A stretch of 32,628 nt of DNA from assembly GCA_030828305.1 (NCBI GenBank), contig JAURCU010000018.1, positions 1 through 32,628 of the forward strand, written 5' to 3'. The DNA comes from Luteolibacter sp. Its GTDB lineage: Bacteria; Verrucomicrobiota; Verrucomicrobiia; Verrucomicrobiales; Akkermansiaceae. Positions 8,927 to 17,080 of this stretch are shown piece after piece. Numbering within the stretch: the first letter of the stretch is position 1; every line of letters begins with the position of its first letter. The translations under genes were made by a program, and so were the position numbers. Below the pieces are notes generated by a model. It was not told the DNA's origin, did not search any database, and was given only the letters and a program-made list of their open reading frames with translations.

Positions 8927-9361
8927 TCAATCCTCATCATTGATCTTGTCGAGGGTGACCCCGGGATCCACCAGAAGCCAGTCACCACCTGGAACGGCTT
9001 GCAGTCCTTGTGTGGGTCGGCTCCATTCCCAGATCCAGGCGCTTTCGGCCTCGTCCTCGGCATTCTGCACCATGGTTCGTAGCCGGCGGTATTCGGGACC
9101 TTCAAACTCATCGAGCGCATCGATCTTTTCGGCAGGCACTTCGTAAAGATCACCGAACACTTTTGCGCCGTTCTCATCGAGGACCAGACCCGGATACCAG
9201 TCGATCTCGTAGAGGTGGCCGTTGACCGCCGCGGGGCCGATCCACTTGCAGTCCTCCATGCGAAAATTGTTGGACCCCCCCTTGCGCAGGGTGCCGTAGA
9301 CGAAGACCCGCGCCGGAGGCGAGTCTGGTGCTTCGTTCTTCGTTGCTCGTTCTTCGCTCAT
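8927..9361 (-). CDS. gamma-glutamylcyclotransferase (AIG2/GGCT) family protein
   Basis: 144 aa; VFVYGTLRKGGSNNFRM and ALDEFEGPEYRR motifs. Confidence 0.88.
   Translation of the reverse strand: MSEERATKNEAPDSPPARVFVYGTLRKGGSNNFRMEDCKWIGPAAVNGHLYEIDWYPGLVLDENGAKVFGDLYEVPAEKIDALDEFEGPEYRRLRTMVQNAEDEAESAWIWEWSRPTQGLQAVPGGDWLLVDPGVTLDKINDED
9332..9359. repeat. degenerate heptanucleotide tandem repeat overlapping the 5' end of the GGCT gene
   Basis: TTCGTTC TTCGTTG CTCGTTC TTCGCTC (four 7-nt units). Confidence 0.7.
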
Positions 9362-9389
9362 GGTTGGCTTAGGCTATGCACTGGACGCC

Positions 9390-9419
9390 GAATATCCCAA
9401 TATCTTATATCTCAATGTC
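9390..9419. repeat. degenerate 7-8-nt periodic repeat between xerC/D and GGCT genes
   Basis: GAATATCCCAATATCTTATATCTCAATGTC; ATATC/ATGTC recurs at 8, 7 and 8-nt spacing. Confidence 0.55.
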
Positions 9420-9426
9420 CGGGCCG

Positions 9427-10317
9427 CTAGGCCCGTGGATGCGCATCATCATAGGCCTTTTTCAACCTGTCCTTGGTGACATGGGTGTAGATCTGGGTGG
9501 TGGAGAGTGAGGCGTGCCCAAGTAGCGATTGGACACTGCGCAGGTCGGCGCCAGCATCGAGCAGGTGGGTGGCAAAACTGTGGCGCAATTTGTGTGGGCT
9601 GATGGCGAAGGGGATATCACTCATCTTGAGGTATTTCTTGAGCAATTGATCGACTGCTTGCTGGGTGATGCGCGTGCGCCGCTTGCTCAGGAACAAGGCA
9701 CCCGTAGTGATCGCAGCCTCCTGGCGATAGCGTTGGATGGCGTTGATGGCCGGCCCGCCAATGGGCACGATGCGCTCTTTCGAACCCTTGCCCATGACCT
9801 GAAGGGTCTCACCGATGAAGTCGACATCACTCACGTCTATGGACAGCAGTTCGGAGATGCGCAGGCCGCAGGAGTAGAAGAGTTCGAGAATGGCGGCATC
9901 GCGCAGACGGAGCCAAGCGGGGGATTTGGGATCGGGCTCCAAGGTGAGGGGTATGTTGAGGAGTTGCTCGACCTGGGCGACACTCAGGACAACGGGCAAT
10001 TGCTTGTCGGGCTTGGGAAGTTGGACCCCCGCCACCGGACTATTGGCCAAGCCACGGCGCAGAACCAAAAACTTGTAGAAAGAACGCAGTGCCGCGAAGC
10101 GCAAGCGGATGGTCGAGCGCTTGAGTCCCTTCTTCATCAATTCAAACAGGTAGTCGCGGAAGTCGTCGATGGTGGCCTTGCGCCAGCCCTCGAAAGCCTC
10201 GCCCCGCCACCCGGCGTAGGTAGCCAATGCCGCACGGTAATTGCGTACGGTTCGCGGTGAGGCGCTACGCTCTGTCTCCATGAAGTCGAAGAAGGCCTGT
10301 TCGTCGGGATCCGGCAT
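9427..10317 (-). CDS. xerC: tyrosine recombinase XerC/XerD
   Basis: 296 aa; catalytic pattern R (SCGLRISELL), K (GKGSKERIVP), HKLRHSFATHLLDAGADL, LLGHASLSTTQIYTHV. Confidence 0.88.
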   Translation of the reverse strand: MPDPDEQAFFDFMETERSASPRTVRNYRAALATYAGWRGEAFEGWRKATIDDFRDYLFELMKKGLKRSTIRLRFAALRSFYKFLVLRRGLANSPVAGVQLPKPDKQLPVVLSVAQVEQLLNIPLTLEPDPKSPAWLRLRDAAILELFYSCGLRISELLSIDVSDVDFIGETLQVMGKGSKERIVPIGGPAINAIQRYRQEAAITTGALFLSKRRTRITQQAVDQLLKKYLKMSDIPFAISPHKLRHSFATHLLDAGADLRSVQSLLGHASLSTTQIYTHVTKDRLKKAYDDAHPRA

Positions 10318-10394
10318 GAATGGAGTTAATTAACACATCCTTAACGAAATGACGACGTGAAATGGCAGGTATTGTGCTGTCTTGAATCTGGCTT

Positions 10395-10411
10395 GATCCC
10401 GGGACGGGATC
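10395..10411 (+). promoter_or_regulatory. perfect inverted repeat upstream of the phosphorylase gene (operator or 5'UTR hairpin)
   Basis: GATCCCG-GGA-CGGGATC, 25 bp upstream of ATG at 10436. Confidence 0.45.
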
Positions 10412-10435
10412 CATGAGCATACAAGCATTCCAGCC

Positions 10436-12103
10436 ATGTCCCCCAGTCAATCGTTCCTTCCCACTGACTTTGCCCATCCCTATGAGATTGCCGCGAAGTA
10501 TTCCAAGAGCGTGCTCTACATCTCCTGCGAGTTCGCCATCGATCAGAGCTTCAAGATCTATTCGGGTGGTCTCGGCTTCCTCGCCGGCTCGCACATGCGC
10601 TCCGCCCATGACCTAAAGCAGAACCTTTGTGGTGTCGGCATCCTCTGGACCTATGGTTATTATAACCAGGCACGTGGTGAAAACCGCGAGCTTGCAGTGC
10701 AGTTCACCCGCAAGGAATATGCGTTCCTGCAGGACACCGGCCTGCGTTTCACTGTGCCCGTTCACGGCCATCCGGTGGTAGTGAAGGCCATGTTTCTGCC
10801 GGGTGAGGTCTTTGGCACCGTGCCGATGTTCTTTTTGAGCACCGACATCGAGGAAAACGATCCGCTGTCGCGTGCCATCACCCATCGGCTCTACGACCAA
10901 GACCCGCTGCGCCGCATTGCCCAGTATGTCATTCTCGGTGGAGGAGCAGCGCGCCTGATGGATGAACTCGGTGTGGAACCCGAGGTATGGCATCTCAACG
11001 AGGCCCACGGTTTGTCCGCGGCCTTCCATCTGTATCGCAAGTATGGCGGTCTGAATGGCGTCATGGAGCGTCTGGTGTTCACCACCCATACCCCCGAGGA
11101 AGCTGGTAACGAGGTGCACGATTTCCATATCCTGAAGGACTTCTCCTTCTTCGGGGATCTCAATGAAGACGAAGTGCGTGGGGCCACCGGCATCCAAGGC
11201 TCCGACTTCAACCATTCTCTGGCGGCCCTGCGCATGGCAAGGAAGGCCAACGGTGTATCGAAGTTGCACGGTGAGGTTTCCCGCAGGATGTGGGGTGGCT
11301 ACGATCAGATCTGTGAGATCGATCACATCACCAATGCTCAGAACAAGAAATACTGGGCCGAGCGCGGTCTCGAACATGCCCGCCAACAGGGTGACGTTGA
11401 GCAATTGCGTCAGCGCAAGCGCGAGCTCAAGGAGCGACTTTTCCGGATTGTCGCAGACCAGACCGGAAAGCTCTTTGATCCCGAGGTGCTTACCATTGTC
11501 TGGGCACGCCGCTTTGCAGGTTACAAACGACCCGATCTGATCACCCGCGACATCAAGCGCTTTCGCGCCATGCTCGCCTGCACCAAGCACCCAGTGCAGA
11601 TCTTATGGGCTGGCAAGCCTTTCCCCTTTGACTATGGCGCTATCGACCAATTCAACCACCTCATTCATATCACCCGCGATCACCCCAATGCCGGGGTACT
11701 GGTGGGCTACGAACTTGAACTCTCACGCCAGCTCAAGACGGGCTCTGACATCTGGCTCAACAATCCCGTCGTCACCTGCGAGGCCTCCGGGACCTCGGGT
11801 ATGACCGCAGCGATGAATGCCTCGGTCAATCTTTCCACCTTCGATGGTTGGGTCTGTGAATTCGCTCAAGACGGCGACAACTGCTTCATTATTCCCGAGG
11901 CGGATCCTTCACTGGGACACGAGGAGCGTGACCAAAGTGACACGAACGGCTTCTACGACTTGCTCGAAAACAAGGTGCTGCCCGCCTACTACGATGAACC
12001 CAAGGAGTGGGACCGTGTCGTGCTCAACTCGATGAACGACGTCGCACCCTACTTTGATTCCGACCGCATGGCGGATGAGTATTACGGGAAGATGTATGCG
12101 TAG
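10436..12103 (+). CDS. alpha-glucan (glycogen/starch) phosphorylase family GT35 homolog, short form, PLP-lysine position substituted
   Basis: 555 aa; YISCEFAIDQSFKIYSGGLGFLAGSHMRSAHDL, VWHLNEAHGLSAAF, FTTHTPEEAGNEVHDF, WARRFAGYKRPDLI, GSDIWLNNPVVTCEASGTSGMTAAMNASVNLSTFDGW. Confidence 0.88.
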   Translation: MSPSQSFLPTDFAHPYEIAAKYSKSVLYISCEFAIDQSFKIYSGGLGFLAGSHMRSAHDLKQNLCGVGILWTYGYYNQARGENRELAVQFTRKEYAFLQDTGLRFTVPVHGHPVVVKAMFLPGEVFGTVPMFFLSTDIEENDPLSRAITHRLYDQDPLRRIAQYVILGGGAARLMDELGVEPEVWHLNEAHGLSAAFHLYRKYGGLNGVMERLVFTTHTPEEAGNEVHDFHILKDFSFFGDLNEDEVRGATGIQGSDFNHSLAALRMARKANGVSKLHGEVSRRMWGGYDQICEIDHITNAQNKKYWAERGLEHARQQGDVEQLRQRKRELKERLFRIVADQTGKLFDPEVLTIVWARRFAGYKRPDLITRDIKRFRAMLACTKHPVQILWAGKPFPFDYGAIDQFNHLIHITRDHPNAGVLVGYELELSRQLKTGSDIWLNNPVVTCEASGTSGMTAAMNASVNLSTFDGWVCEFAQDGDNCFIIPEADPSLGHEERDQSDTNGFYDLLENKVLPAYYDEPKEWDRVVLNSMNDVAPYFDSDRMADEYYGKMYA

Positions 12104-12118
12104 GCCGCCATGCGGCCT
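12102..12118. repeat. GC-rich hairpin overlapping the phosphorylase TAG stop
   Basis: AGGCCGC-CAT-GCGGCCT perfect 7-bp stem starting inside TAG (12101-12103). Confidence 0.65.
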
Positions 12119-12123
12119 GTCCC

Positions 12124-12162
12124 TCGAAGCCTCACCTCCGGTCAGGTGCGAGAGGGCTTCGA
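12124..12162. repeat. nested inverted repeat in the convergent phosphorylase/ymdB spacer
   Basis: Outer stem TCGAAGCC...GGCTTCGA, inner stem CACCT...AGGTG. Confidence 0.6.
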
Positions 12163-12200
12163 TGTTCGCTGGACCAAGGGCCAAGGACGGACCGCTTCGT

Positions 12201-13001
12201 TCACTCGCCTCCAAACAACTCCGAAACCCTCCGGATTTCGAGGCACCTCCCACTTTCTGCATCAACGTCGACGATGACACCACAAATTCTAACCGGCCCT
12301 TCTGCGATTGGAAAGCGGGTTGGCATGTTGCTTTTGAAGCGCCAGACCACCGACTCGATGTTGCGGCCGAGTACGGATTGCTCAGGGCCACACATGCCGG
12401 CATCGGTCAGATAGCCGGTACCGCCCGGTAGAATGCGCTCATCGGCCGTTTGCACGTGGGTATGGGTGCCGATCACAGCGGATACCTTACCATCGAGCAC
12501 GCGGCCCATGGCGATCTTCTCGCTGGTAGTCTCAGCGTGGAAATCCATGAAAATGGGGCCAACTCCATCGGCACGCAGGCGTTCGGCCTCGGCTTGCGCC
12601 AGGGTGAAGGGGTTGTCCAAGGGCGGCTGCATGAAGGTGCGGCCCTGAGCCTGCATCACGGCCACCTTGCCCTTGTCAGTTTCGAGGACCACGCTGCCCT
12701 GACCGGGGGTGTCGGGAGGATAGTTGAGGGGGCGCAGGAGGCGCGGCTCGGTGGGGAAGTGATCGATGATTTCCTTCTGGTCCCAGACGTGGTCGCCAGT
12801 GGTGATGACCGCGGCTCCAGCGCGCAACAGGTCGATGGCGATCTTGGGGGTGATGCCACGACCCCCCGCGGCGTTCTCGCCGTTGACGATGATGAAATCG
12901 ACTTGTTCGCGCTCCTTGAGAACGGGAAGTTGCTCAATCACGGTCGATCGGCCGGGTTCACCGACCACGTCGCCAAGAAAAAGGATGCGAATTGTGGACA
13001 T
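12201..13001 (-). CDS. YmdB family metallophosphoesterase
   Basis: 266 aa; IRILFLGDVVGEPGRSTV, VNGENAAGGRGITPKIA, GDHVWDQKE, GTHTHVQTADERILPGGTGYLTDAGMCG. Confidence 0.92.
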   Translation of the reverse strand: MSTIRILFLGDVVGEPGRSTVIEQLPVLKEREQVDFIIVNGENAAGGRGITPKIAIDLLRAGAAVITTGDHVWDQKEIIDHFPTEPRLLRPLNYPPDTPGQGSVVLETDKGKVAVMQAQGRTFMQPPLDNPFTLAQAEAERLRADGVGPIFMDFHAETTSEKIAMGRVLDGKVSAVIGTHTHVQTADERILPGGTGYLTDAGMCGPEQSVLGRNIESVVWRFKSNMPTRFPIAEGPVRICGVIVDVDAESGRCLEIRRVSELFGGE

Positions 13002-13071
13002 GCTGACAGAGTGGATGAAATTCTCCTGTTACCCTCCCTTGTAAGTATCCATCCGACAATTCCCATTTTTC

Positions 13072-14346
13072 ATGGCTGATTGCTCTGACCATAACAAACT
13101 CATCAAATTGCTTCTTTTGGCCGCCATTGCCGTGGCGGCTTTCTGGTGGGGGATGCCCAAGAAGCCCGCGCCGGAAGAGGCTACGCCCCCCAAGCCACTG
13201 GGTGGCACCGATCTCTCGGTATTGGCGGAAGCGCCCGATTGGTCCAGGCTCGATGCCTTTCAGAAGAGCATCACCCGCTCGGAATTCGAAGAGTTGCTGC
13301 GTTCCATCTACACGGCGCGCAACGGCTGGAAGCAGTGGATCGCCATAGACGACGAAAAGGCGACCATCATCACCCACGAGGCCGCCTATGAGTTGAAGTT
13401 TGCCAAGACCCGAGGCGATACAGCCAAGGCGCGCTACTGGCGCTACGCCCATGAGTTTGGTCCTGCTCCTGTCGCCAGGCCCTTGCATGGGGTGCACGTG
13501 GCGCTCGATCCTGGCCATCTCGGTGGACGCTGGGCCAAGATGGAGGCGCGCTGGTTGGTGGTGGACGGCAATCCGCCGATTTGCGAGGGCGACATGACGC
13601 TCCTTGTCGCAGGCCTGATCAAGGAGCGACTCGAAGGTCTCGGCGCCACGGTCAGTCTGGTCCGACGCGATACCGAACCGCTGACCCGCGTGCGAGCTGA
13701 AGACCTGATGGAGATGGCTCGCGAGGAGCATCCCGCTGACGAGGCGGCTGCCGCGCGTCTTGCCCGGCGTTGGTTCTACCGCACCGCCGAGATCCGGGCG
13801 CGGGCAAGCCTGGTCAATCAGCAGATCAAACCCGACTTGGTGCTGGCCCTGCACTTTAACGCCGAGGCTTGGGGAGATCCCGAAAATCCGCGCCTGCTCG
13901 ATCACAGCCACGTCCACATGCTGGTGCACGGGGGTTATGGGGACGACGAGCTCAGTCTCGAGGATCAACGCCATTCCCTGTTGCTCAAACTCCTAGGTGG
14001 TGGTCATGCTGAGGAAGTGAGCATCGCCAAAGCCATGATGGAGGTGTTTCACGAGGTGACTCCGCATCCGGCTTTCAACTATTCAGCCGAAAACCAGTAC
14101 GTCTGTGACGTGCCCGAAGCCGATGGGGTATGGGCGCGCAACCTACTTGCCAACCGCCTTTACGACTGCCCGGTGGTCTATCTCGAGCCCTACCTGATGA
14201 ACTCAAAACTTGATTATCCACGCATGCTTGCGGGCGACTACGAGGGACTGCGCGAGGTCGGTGGCAAGCGGCAGATCTCCATCTTTCGCGAGTATGCGGA
14301 GGCCGCAGTGGCAGGTTTGGTGCGCCATTACGGGTCTCAGCGCTGA
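13072..14346 (+). CDS. N-acetylmuramoyl-L-alanine amidase (Amidase_3)
   Basis: 424 aa; GVHVALDPGHLGGRWAKME, CEGDMTLLVAGLIKERLEGLGATVSLVR, LALHFNAE; N-terminal TM. Confidence 0.85.
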   Translation: MADCSDHNKLIKLLLLAAIAVAAFWWGMPKKPAPEEATPPKPLGGTDLSVLAEAPDWSRLDAFQKSITRSEFEELLRSIYTARNGWKQWIAIDDEKATIITHEAAYELKFAKTRGDTAKARYWRYAHEFGPAPVARPLHGVHVALDPGHLGGRWAKMEARWLVVDGNPPICEGDMTLLVAGLIKERLEGLGATVSLVRRDTEPLTRVRAEDLMEMAREEHPADEAAAARLARRWFYRTAEIRARASLVNQQIKPDLVLALHFNAEAWGDPENPRLLDHSHVHMLVHGGYGDDELSLEDQRHSLLLKLLGGGHAEEVSIAKAMMEVFHEVTPHPAFNYSAENQYVCDVPEADGVWARNLLANRLYDCPVVYLEPYLMNSKLDYPRMLAGDYEGLREVGGKRQISIFREYAEAAVAGLVRHYGSQR

Positions 14347-14417
14347 ATGGCGTTGACCTTGAGGAGCTTGTGCTTCAAGTCTGCCGCCCGCTCATCCCGA
14401 GATCGCCTCCATTTACC

Positions 14418-15473
14418 ATGTTCATCGACCATATTCGCATCATTGCGCGCGCCGGAGACGGTGGCGACGGCGTGGTTTCGTGGCGCCGTGAGAAATACGT
14501 TCCCAAGGGCGGGCCAGACGGTGGCGATGGCGGTGCTGGGGGTGACGTGGTGCTGGTGGTCGATCCGTCCACCGACACCCTGCGCCAGTATCACTACGAC
14601 CCCAAACTCATCGCCCATGACGGCAAGAACGGCGCGGGTCAGCGCAAGACCGGCAAGAGTGGCAGGAAAGTGATCGGCAAAGTGCCGCCCGGAACCGTAG
14701 TTTATCGTGCCACCAACGCTGAGACGCTTCAGGGTGCTGTGGAGCTTGAGCGCAGTGAGGAGGGCATTGAGCTCGAACCCATTGCTGACCTCACCGAATA
14801 CGGGCAGGAGTTTGTGCTCTGCAAGGGGGGGGATCCCGGCAAGGGCAACTACCACTTCAAGAGCCCCACCAACCGGGCTCCGGAAGAGCACACCTTGGGT
14901 ACCCCCGGCGAAGCTGGTGTCTTTTATCTCGAGTTGCGCCGCATCGCGGATGCGGGTCTGGTGGGCTTTCCCAATGCCGGGAAGTCCACACTCATCAGCA
15001 AGCTTTCCGCTGCCCAACCCAAGGTGGCCAGTTATCCCTTCACCACCCTGCAGCCCGTGGTGGGCGTGGTCGAGTTTCCCGGTCATCGACGCTGTACCAT
15101 TGCCGATATTCCGGGTCTCATCGAAGGGGCGCACGAGAACAAGGGCCTTGGTCACGAATTTTTACGCCATATCACCCGCTGCCACATGCTGCTCTTCGTG
15201 CTCGATATGGCGGGTAGTGAGGGTCGTGACCCCATTTCCGATCTTCAGATTCTGCGCCAGGAGATCAAGGAATACGACGAGGAGCTTGCCAAGTTCCCAT
15301 GGAAGGTGGTGGCCAACAAGATGGATCTTGAAGGCTCCGTGGAATACCTCGCAGCTTTCAAACAGCGCTTCCCCAAGGTAGACGTGATCCCGATCTCTGC
15401 CGAGATGGAGGAAGGCCTCGATGAGTTGAAGGGGATGCTCAACAGCGAGGTCGCGCATCACAAGAATACCTGA
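14418..15473 (+). CDS. obg: GTPase Obg/CgtA
   Basis: MFIDHIRIIARAGDGGDGVVSWRREKYVPKGGPDGGDGGAGGDVVLV and GFPNAGKSTLISKLS, DIPGLIEGAHENKGLG, NKMDL; start 14418 within ORF 14370. Confidence 0.96.
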   Translation: MFIDHIRIIARAGDGGDGVVSWRREKYVPKGGPDGGDGGAGGDVVLVVDPSTDTLRQYHYDPKLIAHDGKNGAGQRKTGKSGRKVIGKVPPGTVVYRATNAETLQGAVELERSEEGIELEPIADLTEYGQEFVLCKGGDPGKGNYHFKSPTNRAPEEHTLGTPGEAGVFYLELRRIADAGLVGFPNAGKSTLISKLSAAQPKVASYPFTTLQPVVGVVEFPGHRRCTIADIPGLIEGAHENKGLGHEFLRHITRCHMLLFVLDMAGSEGRDPISDLQILRQEIKEYDEELAKFPWKVVANKMDLEGSVEYLAAFKQRFPKVDVIPISAEMEEGLDELKGMLNSEVAHHKNT

Positions 15474-15488
15474 TGCATGACCCCTCCG

Positions 15489-15519
15489 GAGCTTGGGGCT
15501 CAGGGGCGAGCCAAAGCTC
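15489..15519. repeat. long GC-rich imperfect inverted repeat downstream of obg
   Basis: GAGCTT(gg)GGCTC-AGGGGC-GAGCC(a)AAGCTC. Confidence 0.5.
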
Positions 15520-15549
15520 GCGGTTCATCTCATGCTTCTTCGGGTCAAA

Positions 15550-15583
15550 AACCAGGAACCAGAAACAGGCTGCGCAGCAGCCT
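15550..15583 (-). repeat. heptamer array plus hairpin overlapping the TAG stop of the glcD-like gene (module copy A)
   Basis: CCAGGAA CCAGAAA CAGG followed by AGGCTGC-GCA-GCAGCCT; the last bases are part of the minus-strand TAG (15582-15584). Confidence 0.7.
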
Positions 15584-16961
15584 ACTCCAGAAACTTCCCG
15601 GGATTCAAAATCCCCTTGGGATCCAGAGCTTTTTTGATGTCCTCATGCAACCCGTAGCCGACTTCGCCGAGTGCGTCGTGCAGCCATCTCTTCTTGGCGA
15701 GTCCCACACCGTGCTCCCCTGTGATCGCTCCCCCTTGTTCCAGCACCCAGTTGAAAAGCATGTCGAGGGCTCTGTTGGCCTTTTCGCGAACCAAGGGATT
15801 GTCGTAGTCACCGACCATCAGGTTGGTGTGGATGTTGCCATCCCCGGCGTGACCGAAGCAGGCAATGTCGATACCGGTCTGGGTTTGCAGCTGACCGGCG
15901 AATTCGATGAGTTCCACCAGTTTTGAGCGTGGCACCACGATGTCCTCGTTGAGCTTGGTCATGCCCGTATCGCGCAGGGAGTAGGAGAACTCACGGCGCT
16001 GCTGCCAGAGCTCCCCGCAACTTTGTTCGTCCAGAGCACGGGTGAGTTTAGTCGCGCCAAGCTGCTGCAGCAGGGCATCTAGCTCATCAAGTTCATGGGC
16101 AATGGCTGCCGGGCGCCCGTCAATCTCGAGCATCAAGTGGGCGTCGCCTGGCGGGAAAGCGTCTTCACCCAGGCGCTTGCGTGCGGCTTCAAGGGTGAAG
16201 CCATCGGTGATCTCCAAGGCGGAAGGAAGATGGCCAGTATTGAGAATCGCCTGCACGGCCGCGGCCGCCATCGAAAAGTCGGGAAAGATGGCTGTGAGCA
16301 TGGAGCGGCTCCCGGGCTTGGGAATCAGGCGCAGAGTCGCTTCGGTGACCACGCCCAGCATGCCCTCGGAGCCGGTGAAGAGTCCGCAGAGATCAAAGCC
16401 CGTCTTATTCTTGTGCAGGCGACCTCCCGTACGCAGAACCTTGCCGTCGTGGAGCACCACTTCCAGACCCAGCACATAGTGGCGGGTGACGCCATACTTG
16501 AGACAGCGCGGGCCCCCTGCGTTGGTGGCGATGTTGCCGCCAATCGAGCACTCTTTGAGGGAGGCCGGGTCGGGCGGATACATCCAGCCGGCCTTTTCGG
16601 CAGCCTCTTGAAGCTCACCGGTGATGACCCCGGGTTGGACCACCGCGACTCCATCCTCGGGATGGATGCCGAGAATGCGATTCATGCGCGCGGTGGAGAG
16701 GGCGATGCCGCCTAATACGGGCACACAGCCACCCACATAGCCAACCCCGGCACCACGGGTGGTCACCGCAATATCGCGTTCATGGGCGAACTTGAGCACC
16801 TTGACAACGTCCGCGGTGGACTCGGCGAAGACCACCATGTCGGGCGGATGACTCGCGGTCCATTTGTCGCTGGAATGTTCCTCAATGACCGAGTTGCGCA
16901 CCGACACCTTGTCTGGCCCGATCCGTTTTTCGAGTTCCTTGGGCCAGTCGGAATTGGACAT
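15582..16961 (-). CDS. FAD-binding oxidase, GlcD/D-lactate dehydrogenase-like
   Basis: 459 aa; VVFAESTADVVKVLKFAHERDIAVTTRGAGVGYVGGCVPVLGGIAL, GGNIATNAGGPRCLKYGVTRHYVLGLEVVL, GNIHTNLMVGDYDNP, GEHGVGLAKKRWL. Confidence 0.92.
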   Translation of the reverse strand: MSNSDWPKELEKRIGPDKVSVRNSVIEEHSSDKWTASHPPDMVVFAESTADVVKVLKFAHERDIAVTTRGAGVGYVGGCVPVLGGIALSTARMNRILGIHPEDGVAVVQPGVITGELQEAAEKAGWMYPPDPASLKECSIGGNIATNAGGPRCLKYGVTRHYVLGLEVVLHDGKVLRTGGRLHKNKTGFDLCGLFTGSEGMLGVVTEATLRLIPKPGSRSMLTAIFPDFSMAAAAVQAILNTGHLPSALEITDGFTLEAARKRLGEDAFPPGDAHLMLEIDGRPAAIAHELDELDALLQQLGATKLTRALDEQSCGELWQQRREFSYSLRDTGMTKLNEDIVVPRSKLVELIEFAGQLQTQTGIDIACFGHAGDGNIHTNLMVGDYDNPLVREKANRALDMLFNWVLEQGGAITGEHGVGLAKKRWLHDALGEVGYGLHEDIKKALDPKGILNPGKFLE

Positions 16962-17080
16962 GGCCGAGTATCCTGCTGTCGGGTCCGGCTTTCAAGCATC
17001 CACTTCCTGTTGCATGCGGGTAAGAGTGGAATGCGTCATCCCTATTGCCATGCTACGAGGCCTTGTGTAGAAGGTGGCCG

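Noticed and set aside
9529-10260. 243-aa plus-strand ORF
   Set aside because: Antisense to xerC/D, which has the full catalytic residue set.
9427-10317. Tyrosine recombinase as evidence of an integron, phage or integrative element
   Set aside because: Sequence is XerC/D-like in a housekeeping context; no attachment repeats, tRNA target, or phage/cassette genes nearby.
10613-11590. 325-aa minus-strand ORF
   Set aside because: Antisense to the phosphorylase homolog.
12958-15155. Minus-strand ORFs 12958..13974 and 14337..15155
   Set aside because: Antisense to the amidase and obg genes; no recognisable motifs.
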